Of a stretch of DNA of 64,000 bases, positions 57,064 to 64,000 are shown in pieces. This DNA is from Anaerolineae bacterium. GTDB taxonomy: Bacteria > Chloroflexota > Anaerolineae > Anaerolineales > Anaerolineaceae. The translations under genes were made by a program, and so were the position numbers. How positions within the stretch are numbered: position 1 is the first letter of the stretch; the number at the start of each line of letters is the position of its first letter. Where the stretch lies: contig JABLXC010000010.1 in the NCBI GenBank assembly GCA_013178185.1, positions 37,874-101,873 on the forward strand, written 5' to 3'. The notes below the pieces were generated by a model. That model saw only the letters and a list, made by a program, of their open reading frames with translations. It was not told where the DNA came from and ran no database searches.

Positions 57064-57079
57064 CGGCCACGCGTGGCCG
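57064..57079. promoter_or_regulatory. parS-like palindrome copy 6
   Basis: Identical 16-bp palindrome in the 56937-57263 intergenic region; the last copy seen in the window. Confidence 0.72.
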
Positions 57080-57263
57080 CTGAGCACAACGTTTTCCAAG
57101 TTCAAAATTCCGCCCCTTACTAAGGCCGTTAACGGACCGTACACGTTGCGGGCAGGCCGACAGGGGAGGGGAGGTTGTTACGGTCAACTTTTCTGGACCC
57201 TAGACTCGTCCGGGACCATCAAACAAAACAAAAGGCGTATGTGGCCAAGGGGAAAGAAAGTCA

Positions 57264-58285
57264 TTGACCATCGATAGTATTATCGCCCTCGGTTACAAAG
57301 ACTGTGACCAAACTGAGCAGATCACGGCACAAATGTCATCCATCACTATCTACCGGATAGATGGGATGCTTTTCATGAGCAGCAACCAGCCACCATGGCA
57401 AATGCCCGTTACCAATGTTGGAAATCTGAAATTCACCATTGGCAAGAGTATCAATTCGCTCTGCAAAGTGCTGACTGGTCATGTTTACACTGACAATGAG
57501 CAAGAATGGTTGAATAACTATGGGGGAAATTCGCTTTTCCTGGTCATGATGGTTTCTGATCCGCAATGGACAAGCGCAGTCGTGAAACATTGGAAAAAGG
57601 GGCCAGAGGGAGAAATCAAAACATACGATACATTTACCCAATCAAAGGCAATTGTTAGAGGCCTGAAGCCGCAACTTCTACCGCCTATGCTTACAGCGCT
57701 AACCATCAAGCTGAGCGAGCCCAGCACCCCGGTTACGATTCGCGAATTGCAAAAATATACTTCGGTATCACCGACTCAGGAAAACTGCTTTTCGATGCTC
57801 GTATGCAGTCAAGTGCGTCAATTAGCATTTCTCGTGCGGTACCAGAACCGAACATGCCAGCACTGGTAAACGAAGCCGTATTGCTGGAGACCAAATTACA
57901 ACCCAACATGCGCCATTTTTTCAATCTCGCCGTCAATGAAAAGGATTCACTGAGGAAGTTTCTATTTTTGTACTGGGTCCTGGAGCTCCACACAAATTCC
58001 ACGTTTGCGCAACTAACGAGTACCGGTCATCAGAATTATCCAGCACGCCTGCAGGCTGCCGTCATGAAAATCGACAATCGAAAGGGATGGAAAAAACAAC
58101 TCAGGCAACAATTCATTTCGTGTGCGATAGAAACCTGGACCGGACTGGATGATACAGACTTCAGCAACTTTGAAACCGCGAAGGACGCGCGTGATAATAT
58201 TAGCCACGGAAATAAAATTGATCACACAGCGTTACCAATTGAAAAGTTAGAAATTCTGGTAAGAAAAGCATTGAGCTACGCGTGA
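57264..58285 (+). pseudogene. Frameshifted HEPN-domain protein (ApeA-like)
   Basis: The first frame runs from TTG 57264 (start uncertain) to about 57750 with ITIYRIDGMLFMSSNQPPW and similar; a second frame continues IYFGITDSGKLLFDARMQ to 58285. Both frames are protein-like and the junction is an A5 run at 57751-57755; one more A restores a single gene of about 340 residues. The C-terminal part has RDNISH (Arg at 58190, His at 58205), the RxxxxH catalytic motif of HEPN ribonucleases, in a context resembling ApeA-type abortive-infection proteins. A sequencing error or true decay cannot be separated. Phase variation by the A-run is a third possibility. Confidence 0.7.
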
Positions 58286-58343
58286 TACTGATTCAACCAT
58301 ATTACGCAAAGGAATTAGAAAAAGAAGTTGGAGAATGCGCGTT

Positions 58344-58429
58344 GAAGGGTTGACCATTAGACCGGGTTGTCGGTATAATTCTCCTATCAACTCGGGGCTT
58401 GCCCCAATCACCGTGAGGTTAGTTTTATG
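58344..58429 (+). promoter_or_regulatory. Duplicated promoter/leader, copy B
   Basis: -35 TTGACC (58350-58355), 18-bp spacer, -10 TATAAT (58374-58379), GGGGCTTGCCCC leader hairpin, GTGAGG and ATG 58427. It matches copy A over 85 bp with six substitutions and no indel. The spacer inverted repeat is weakened here (ACCGGGTTGTCGGT). Confidence 0.8.
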
Positions 58430-59608
58430 GCATCCATCCTGTTGGATCGACTGTTAGTTGTTAAAGATCGTGTTTCGAAGCTGAATAAAAAAGCAGATGC
58501 ACGGGGTCTGCCAAAAATCGAATTAATCACAGGCAAAAAATTTCACGCGCTCCTAACAACAATCATCGACAAAGAACCCTGTACAGTCCGAGCCGACTAT
58601 ATTGAAGTGGAAATCACTGGCTCATTACTGCCCATTGGCGAACACAACCTGGTTGGGTGGATCGACGAGCGAGATGGCTATCGGATTGTATGGGGTGACG
58701 TTCCCTTTGAACTGTGCGACGCCGATATGCTCCATTGTGACCATTGCGGGACAAAGCGGAACCGGAAAACACTTGCTGTTATACGAGACACCAAAGAGCA
58801 ATCGATAAAGGTCATTGGTAAAAGCTGCTTCGCTGACTTTTTCGGTATTGAAAATGCTGAAACGTTGATATCGTACGGAAATTTCTACACCTCAGTAGTC
58901 AACACGCTCGACGATGAAAATGACATTCTCTCCGAGCTCGGTGGATCACGAATTGTCGATTCAATGCGCTTTCTGGGATTGGCCTGCGAATTGGTGCTCA
59001 AGGAGGGATACTTCGGTGCCCAAAATGCCCAGGGAATCCCAAGTACTGGATACGAAGCGCTTGCCGGCGCCTTCAAATTCCATTCGCCGTCGGACCAGGG
59101 CGTCAAAATGGCACAAAAGGTGGCTGCTCACTTTTTGCAGTTGGCTGAAGGGAAATCACGCCTCAATAATTATGAAACAAACGTCATCACCATACTAAAG
59201 GTGGGATACGTTGCTGAGCGCGGTTCAAACACGTTGGCGTCATCGGTAGCTGCATACCTAAAAACACTCGGCAGCAACGGCCAATCAAACTATGTAGGAA
59301 CAGTGGGGGAGCGAACTGAACTCGAAATAATGCTGCTGCGTGTGCATTCTTTCGAAGGCAGCTACGGTTGGACCGTGATGAACATCTTCCAAGATGAAAA
59401 CGGAAATTCAATTGTTTGGAAGACTTCGAAAAACATCAATATCGATGTCCTGGATAAAGGACAAACGGCAAGACAGGATCTGGTACCTGGTCAAAGGATT
59501 CGAGTTAGGGCGACGATAGGTGAGCACAAGTTGTATGAGAAACCTGGATCGGCTCCGCTCAAAACGACTTACCTGAAAAGACTAAAAGTCGTTAGCTTAA
59601 TTCGTTAA
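58427..59608 (+). CDS. Hypothetical protein with zinc-ribbon-like motif
   Basis: 393 residues. CDADMLHCDHCGTKR (about 100-114) is a zinc-ribbon half with CDHC, and KSCFADFFGI follows; the C-terminal quarter (VPGQRIRVRATIGEHKL, TYLKRLKVVSL) is beta-rich and OB-like. Similar proteins occur on plasmids and phages without known function; DNA or RNA binding is plausible. Driven by the duplicated promoter; the next gene follows by 20 bp. Confidence 0.65.
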   Translation: MASILLDRLLVVKDRVSKLNKKADARGLPKIELITGKKFHALLTTIIDKEPCTVRADYIEVEITGSLLPIGEHNLVGWIDERDGYRIVWGDVPFELCDADMLHCDHCGTKRNRKTLAVIRDTKEQSIKVIGKSCFADFFGIENAETLISYGNFYTSVVNTLDDENDILSELGGSRIVDSMRFLGLACELVLKEGYFGAQNAQGIPSTGYEALAGAFKFHSPSDQGVKMAQKVAAHFLQLAEGKSRLNNYETNVITILKVGYVAERGSNTLASSVAAYLKTLGSNGQSNYVGTVGERTELEIMLLRVHSFEGSYGWTVMNIFQDENGNSIVWKTSKNINIDVLDKGQTARQDLVPGQRIRVRATIGEHKLYEKPGSAPLKTTYLKRLKVVSLIR

Positions 59609-59628
59609 CCGCGGCGAGGAGACGGCTT

Positions 59629-60417
59629 GTGAATAACATCGACTCAAGAACGCGGTTTCGCGCCACCCATACAGTGGAAACGTACACCGGAATCGAAGAC
59701 GTGCGTTTGATAGGGAAAACGAAGCTAAATCTTTCACTGTGGATTGACCGGCAGGGTAGGGCGTACCAGGGACTACGAGACTTTCTGCCAATACCAGGTC
59801 GCAACGGCGATCACAAACTACATCTCGAACATGCGAAGTGGATCAATCACATTCCAGATCCTGTGGCGAATTCCAACAAGGCAATGCTTGCACTACTGGA
59901 TTGGTCGTGGTCGAAGCCAGAAATGAGAATTGCAGTGAAGCCAGACGATCTGGATCGCATTGTGAGGGGGAACGGTTGCTGTTGGATCCTAAAATCCAAC
60001 GCCGCGGCCGTCTTGAGATCCCTCGGAATCGGAGAAAGTCATTGTGTGGACGGATTCGGGAATAGTGGCCCCAGAGGAAGGGAATGGTGGCTACGAACGA
60101 AGTTCCGGGGCTTTTCATTATCGACGTATCGGCTCAATGGCGATTCAGATCCATTAAATGAATACAGCCATTGGACCATCGATGTCCAGGGTGGTCCAAA
60201 AAATGATGCGCAACTGTTGTGGGAGCTCAAGTACTTTGGACGGCAATGGCAGATTGCATTTAAACGACGTGACGGAGGGGTATGTCTGGGCTTTTCCAGT
60301 GAAAAAACCTATTTCAATTTTGTTCGAGAAGTCGCTGTGAGCCGACGCTACGGTTGGATGTGGGAGAAAAATGATCTGTCTGGAAATAGACATGAACGAT
60401 TGACAATGCCCGGCTAA
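59629..60417 (+). CDS. Hypothetical protein
   Basis: 262 residues from GTG 59629, chosen for the GAGGAG ribosome site 9 bp upstream. Trp-rich beta-type sequence (LALLDWSWSKPEMRI, WELKYFGRQWQIAFKRRDGG). No family recognised. It is co-transcribed with the upstream zinc-ribbon gene and ends three bases before the 18-bp operator of the Fic module. Confidence 0.6.
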   Translation: MNNIDSRTRFRATHTVETYTGIEDVRLIGKTKLNLSLWIDRQGRAYQGLRDFLPIPGRNGDHKLHLEHAKWINHIPDPVANSNKAMLALLDWSWSKPEMRIAVKPDDLDRIVRGNGCCWILKSNAAAVLRSLGIGESHCVDGFGNSGPRGREWWLRTKFRGFSLSTYRLNGDSDPLNEYSHWTIDVQGGPKNDAQLLWELKYFGRQWQIAFKRRDGGVCLGFSSEKTYFNFVREVAVSRRYGWMWEKNDLSGNRHERLTMPG

Positions 60418-60419
60418 CA

Positions 60420-60437
60420 CTATATGAAAACATATAG
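60420..60437. promoter_or_regulatory. Perfect 18-bp operator upstream of vbhA-fic
   Basis: CTATATGAAAACATATAG, identical to the site at 11277 before the tra operon. It lies 117 bp before the start of the antitoxin gene. Confidence 0.68.
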
Positions 60438-60553
60438 TAAAATAATAAAGCAACAGTCTGTGCGCGGAAGGTGTCAACAAAAGGCAAATCATAGCGGCGG
60501 GTAGCGTGGAAATTGTAATTGACGATCAAGAAATTGTAGAAAAGGGTTTTGAT

Positions 60554-60748
60554 ATGAAAAAGCTATCAAAAGAGGAAAAAGCCAAGCGCAAGAACTACGT
60601 GGAAGAAGCACTGGCCAACGCTCGTCTTGAGGGTTACCAGCCAACGGCTGCTGACATTGCTCAATGGACAGAATACGTAAATGGAAGGCAGACGTTGGAA
60701 GAGACTGTGAAAAATCTCCAGCAAACCGCGCTGGGTAGCCAAAAATGA
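60554..60748 (+). CDS. vbhA: VbhA-type antitoxin
   Basis: 64 residues from ATG 60554 (AAGGG ribosome site), rather than the upstream GTG. The inhibitory helix contains NARLEGYQPT, matching the (S/T)xxxE(G/N) antitoxin motif of class I Fic modules except that Asn replaces Ser/Thr. The C-terminal helix with QWTEYVNGRQTLEE fits the family. It would block the Fic active site by inserting the Glu. It overlaps fic by four bases. Confidence 0.8.
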   Translation: MKKLSKEEKAKRKNYVEEALANARLEGYQPTAADIAQWTEYVNGRQTLEETVKNLQQTALGSQK

Positions 60749-61422
60749 AAGACCCTTACCTCGATAAAAACGGTGTTATGAAAAACAAACCTGGAATCGA
60801 GGATGCCGAAAAGTTACGTCAATATGAGTACCACACGGTAGCGGGTGCCGAAGTCTCGTTGATGCAGAACCCAATAAAGGGAAACTTCGACTTTGCACAC
60901 TTAAAAAAGATTCACGGAATACTGTTTGGAGAAATGTACAGCTGGGCAGGAAGGCCAAGGACAGTCGACATATCAAAAGGCGACAGTTTTTTTGCAAAAA
61001 CTGCAATGATCGAATCGGCGGGCAACAAGCTATTCGCAAACCTTGCGAAAGAGAATCATCTGAAAGGATTGGAGCAAGGTGAATTTGCGAACCGCGCAGC
61101 GCACTATTTAGGTGAGATCAACGCGCTACATCCATTCAGGGAAGGAAATGGGAGAACGCAACGCGTGTTTATGTCCAAACTGGCTCAAAATGCTGGATAC
61201 AACCTTTCATGGAAAGGTGTCAGCAGGGAGGAAATGTTGCATGCATCAATCAATTCCTTTCATGGAGACAACAAGGGTTACGAAAAAATGATTAGAAACG
61301 GACTATCTGAGCGTGAAATAAGCCATGCTGCGGTAGCGAGCAGAGACGTAAAAAGGACGACCAACGAGCCAAACATCAAGCAAGCGGAAGCTCTAGTTCG
61401 CGACAAGGAATATGGGATATAG
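60745..61422 (+). CDS. fic: Fic-domain AMP-transferase toxin (VbhT/FicT-like)
   Basis: 225 residues. The Fic core motif HPFREGNGRTQR at 129-140 has all catalytic residues (His129, Glu133, Gly/Asn, Arg). Upstream, TVAGAEVSLMQNPIKGNFDF and KKIHGILFGEMYSWAGRPR are standard. FicT/VbhT enzymes adenylylate GyrB and ParE, blocking DNA topology control. The ATGA overlap with the antitoxin ensures coupling. A C-terminal extension of about 40 residues follows the core without a translocation domain. Confidence 0.92.
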   Translation: MKDPYLDKNGVMKNKPGIEDAEKLRQYEYHTVAGAEVSLMQNPIKGNFDFAHLKKIHGILFGEMYSWAGRPRTVDISKGDSFFAKTAMIESAGNKLFANLAKENHLKGLEQGEFANRAAHYLGEINALHPFREGNGRTQRVFMSKLAQNAGYNLSWKGVSREEMLHASINSFHGDNKGYEKMIRNGLSEREISHAAVASRDVKRTTNEPNIKQAEALVRDKEYGI

Positions 61423-61432
61423 GAGAAACAAA

Positions 61433-62053
61433 ATGAGTCAATTTAATTTCTCGATAGGTCGGTGTCGATTTGAGCGAGCATCAAATGAATTCAAACGAAA
61501 TGTTTTCTTGGAGCCACTGACAAAACAAGATCTGGTCTCAATGGAGCGGGATATATATCTCGATAGCATCGTCAGTTTCATAATGATAGCGGTGGCGATA
61601 GGAATAGGATTCTTTGAAATGCATGGCGGTGGATACGTCAAGTCATGGGTGGAATTAATTCCATTTATGTTGAGTGTTCTAATTGTTCTTGGAGCAATCC
61701 AGCGATTCGGAGGACACCTTTCTAAGTTATTAAATCGGAGAAAGTACCACTTTGAGGGCGTGGTTATGAAAGATTCAGCGAATTCTTTACAACTACTTGC
61801 TCCAGCAGATTCGATAACTCGATTAAAGCTCGCAGAATATTTACGTGATTCACCTATCCTGATGGAAAAAATTGGTGCGTATTTAAAGTTAGTAAAGAAT
61901 CAAGAAAGAGAGCTATCGGGTTTGGAGGCATACTTTTGTTGTGCCGTATGCGAACTTACGGCTGTGGACGTAAAAACCAACGACGCAGAAAGGATTCTCG
62001 AAAAGGCTATTGACAGACAACAAGTAAATGAAGAATCAATCCAAAGCCATTGA
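61433..62053 (+). CDS. Hypothetical membrane protein downstream of fic
   Basis: 206 residues from ATG 61433 (AGGAG ribosome site). Two membrane segments (about 45-62, VSFIMIAVAIGIGFF; about 75-92, LIPFMLSVLIVLGAI), then a soluble helical C-terminal domain. No family recognised. It begins 11 bp after the fic stop, so may belong to the same transcript. Confidence 0.6.
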   Translation: MSQFNFSIGRCRFERASNEFKRNVFLEPLTKQDLVSMERDIYLDSIVSFIMIAVAIGIGFFEMHGGGYVKSWVELIPFMLSVLIVLGAIQRFGGHLSKLLNRRKYHFEGVVMKDSANSLQLLAPADSITRLKLAEYLRDSPILMEKIGAYLKLVKNQERELSGLEAYFCCAVCELTAVDVKTNDAERILEKAIDRQQVNEESIQSH

Positions 62054-62624
62054 GAACAATCTTGGAATGCCGAAGGCAATATCAATAAGGGACAAGGACA
62101 AGGCTCAGATGCATAGTTGTATGATCAAAATAGATACAGGTAGGCCTAGCGTGTATTTCCTTCAAGGGATAATCTACTCCTCCGATTTCATATCAGATGG
62201 AGAGTATTCCTTGAGTTTCCGAGATATCGCACTCGCCGATCGTTACAAACTATTGAGATCTTTAGGCCATAGCCATAGGAAAGAAGGTGGTGGGAAAGCA
62301 GCCACTGCATATGAGGTTGCTACCAAAGCCATTGCGTGGGGGTATGTAGACGATAGACCTATTCCAGATGGCGCCAAATACGATCTTTGGATTGCCAAAA
62401 AGAATCCACCGGCATGGGTAGCCAAGAGCGTAGCGCGTCTCCTGCTTGATGTTCCTGACTATCAGCCTGTGGATCAAGGCGAGACCTATGCGCTTGCCCT
62501 TGCCTTAGTTGAAGCGCTCCAGGATCTGAACCTTGTTGAGATTGTAAAATTGGTGCCTACGGAAAAGAAAAGCTTTCTTACAACTGAATTGCTTTCGGAA
62601 GCATTCGAGTCAAGGAAACAGTAA
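62028..62624 (+). CDS. Hypothetical protein
   Basis: 198 residues; its start overlaps the preceding gene by 26 bases. Soluble, mixed alpha/beta (AATAYEVATKAIAWGYVDD, LLLDVPDYQPVDQGETYAL). No family or catalytic motif recognised. Last gene of the fic cluster; what follows to 63061 is degenerate. Confidence 0.6.
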   Translation: MKNQSKAIENNLGMPKAISIRDKDKAQMHSCMIKIDTGRPSVYFLQGIIYSSDFISDGEYSLSFRDIALADRYKLLRSLGHSHRKEGGGKAATAYEVATKAIAWGYVDDRPIPDGAKYDLWIAKKNPPAWVAKSVARLLLDVPDYQPVDQGETYALALALVEALQDLNLVEIVKLVPTEKKSFLTTELLSEAFESRKQ

Positions 62625-62914
62625 TCATGAGTGATCGTTGCGAAATGTGCCTACCCAGCGGATATTGGTGATGCGATGAGATTGATGAATCAAATGTATC
62701 GCTCGAAGAATAATATCAGTGCGGGTGCGTTCAAAAGTTAATTTGATGCCACGGCTGTGGGAGTTGGGCAGCGCCGGTGACAGGGCGACGTAGAAGCAGC
62801 AACGGGACTGGGATCGTCTAAAAGAAGAGCAAGAATTAAACGCCTAACGAATGGGGGCATTCCGAACGGTAGGATTAAACCTACTCAGTGGACAAATGTG
62901 ACCCAGCAGGTTCA

Positions 62915-63010
62915 AGCACGTAGTGCAGGTTCAGGCGACATCAAGGTGCGGGTAATCCGTCGATCCGCGATCATTCCGTGGCGGGTTCCGGCAAGGTCAA
63001 ATTCAAATAA
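62915..63010 (+). pseudogene. Remnant of a DUF2807 (GIN-domain) gene
   Basis: SAGSGDIKV is in one frame; after a single-base shift the sequence continues GNPSIRDHSVAGSGKVKFK and stops at 63010. Repeating GSGD/GSGKV units are the signature of the GIN-domain C-terminus of DUF2807 proteins. Only the last part survives. The rest of 62625-62914 shows no open gene. Confidence 0.55.
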
Positions 63011-63061
63011 CGATGCTCTGGATTATTAAATAGATAATTTTAAAACATATGGGAACATATC

Positions 63062-63331
63062 ATGGCCGCCAGATACGACGCTCGGGCTTTTGTAAAGCCA
63101 GGTTTTGAAAGGGCTTCAGGGGAATTCAGTGATGAAACTCGAAATGATATAGATTCGATAAGAGCTGCACACCCAGAACTAGAAAGCTGGGGCGATTTGG
63201 CCGTAGTCGGAGCTTGGGGCGATTATTCGCAGGACGAATTGTACGTAAACTGGTGCGATTGGCTGGTCGGGGAGCGAAACGAAGAATTCTTGGCGTATGT
63301 TGTTCGAAGAACAACTTTTAAAAACACGTAG
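63062..63331 (+). CDS. Hypothetical protein
   Basis: 89 residues (MAARYDARAFVKPGF ...). Trp-rich, acidic, no recognised family. ATG 63062 is immediately preceded by a degenerate copy of the 18-bp operator (inner arms ATATG-GGAA-CATAT at 63047-63060), which would cover the ribosome site. It ends 27 bp before the second structured repeat. Confidence 0.55.
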   Translation: MAARYDARAFVKPGFERASGEFSDETRNDIDSIRAAHPELESWGDLAVVGAWGDYSQDELYVNWCDWLVGERNEEFLAYVVRRTTFKNT

Positions 63332-63358
63332 GTATTCGAAGCAACAACCTGAATTCTT

Positions 63359-64000
63359 GGTCCTGCGGACTCACCTCCCCTGGCTTTGCCAGGAGAGGTG
63401 CCCGGCACAGATTTCTCGGGGCTCCCGGCGCGCTGCGCGCCCCGCTCACCGCGAGAAACGCACACCGTGGGTGTGCGCCTGACGGTCTGAAGCCGGCTTG
63501 AACGACGCGCCACAGGCGCTACGATAGCCCGGCAGCGATGCTACCGGGCTTTTTGTTACCCAGATCCGCGGTGCGGAACTGGGTAAGGCCTCGACAAGTC
63601 GAGGTGGGCAGCGCGGTGCGCTGCGTCCGCAGATTCAGCGCCGGTGGCATTGTTCCAGCCTCCACACCCTTTCGCCCGATGAAACCTTATCGCTTCCCGG
63701 CAGCTGATCCAGGTGCGCTGCGCTCAGTGCAGGCGATCGTTCGTTTTTTTTGAGAGGTGGGGCTTCTCAAAAAAAGCCGCTGCGATCTGGTCACTGTCCT
63801 GGATCAGCTGCCGGGAAGCGATGGCCAGGTTTCGGCGAAAGGGTGCGGAGGCTGGAACAGGTTGGATCCCACCTGGTTGTGGTTCTGGGGAAAGGAATGG
63901 CGCTGAAGCGCCAGCGTTTATAAAACCGCGAGGCGCTGCCTCGCCACCGGGCTCACGGGGAACAGAGTCTGGGTGGGGTGGGGACCAAAAACAAGGGAAA
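63359..64000. repeat. 640-bp structured repeat, copy B (reaches window edge)
   Basis: Same element as 54810-55453, in direct orientation 8.55 kb away. The long stem (63689-63713 with 63798-63822) differs from copy A at three positions per arm and all three changes are compensatory. A terminator-like hairpin lies near 63528-63555. Copies A and B flank the whole 55.5-63.3 kb block, so recombination between them could delete or amplify it. Confidence 0.8.

Noticed and set aside
54810..64000. Composite transposon with the 640-bp repeats as insertion sequences
   Set aside because: The repeats encode no transposase and no target duplication is visible; direct repeats may still recombine.

Overview
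The window looks like a large conjugative plasmid, or a plasmid-like integrative element, of a gammaproteobacterium. The evidence is an F-type (MPF-F) transfer operon, a ParA/ParB partition locus with a palindromic centromere candidate, two replication modules, toxin-antitoxin-type genes, a restriction island, and no ribosomal or core metabolic genes. The host genus cannot be read from the sequence; a Pseudomonadales/Cellvibrionales-like host is only an impression from protein style. No relaxase or coupling protein is present, so transfer genes must continue to the left of base 1.

Layout. 1-11252 (minus strand) is a tightly overlapped F-type T4SS operon read leftward: LysM protein, DsbC-like isomerase, TraA, L, E, K, B, V, C, N, W and a truncated TraU. 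Two paralogous ribbon-helix-helix (RHH) proteins lie just upstream (11319-12063). 12362-18831 is a plasmid-borne accessory block: cytochrome P450 plus TonB-dependent receptor, then a hybrid histidine kinase with a periplasmic binding protein. 19451-20968 holds a replication module with a RepA/TrfA-like protein. 21322-26370 carries a SRAP/HMCES protein, small hypotheticals and several decayed genes. 26660-28307 is a PRTase-like/NADAR gene pair that looks like a nucleotide-based conflict system. 28800-33877 contains plasmid housekeeping hypotheticals, a tyrosine recombinase, a zincin-like membrane protein, a CoiA-like nuclease and a Rap1a/Tai-type protein. 34579-48756 is a single-direction defence island: HTH, helicase, DUF4391, OLD-family ATPase, DUF2130 nuclease, Mod, DUF1016 nuclease, Res. 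49291-54332 is a second replication and partition locus: iteron-like repeats, primase-type Rep, ParA and two ParB proteins. 54307-64000 is a hypervariable region with two copies of a 640-bp highly structured repeat, a duplicated promoter/leader, a nucleotidyltransferase, a frameshifted HEPN gene, VbhA/Fic and hypotheticals.

Three sequence systems tie the window together. (1) An 18-bp operator, CTATATG-AAAA-CATATAG and variants, occurs at the tra operon (twice), upstream of the RHH gene, upstream of the TonB receptor, near 54.6 kb and upstream of vbhA-fic, which suggests one regulon controlled by the TraY-like RHH proteins. (2) A 16-bp palindrome, CGGCCACGCGTGGCCG, occurs six times between 53.38 and 57.08 kb around parB and is the likely centromere. 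(3) A 640-bp repeat is present at 54.81 and 63.36 kb; its long stem differs between copies by compensatory base-pair changes, which argues for a selected folded RNA or single-stranded DNA. The structured repeat, the RHH regulon and the PRTase-NADAR pair are the best candidates for undescribed biology.
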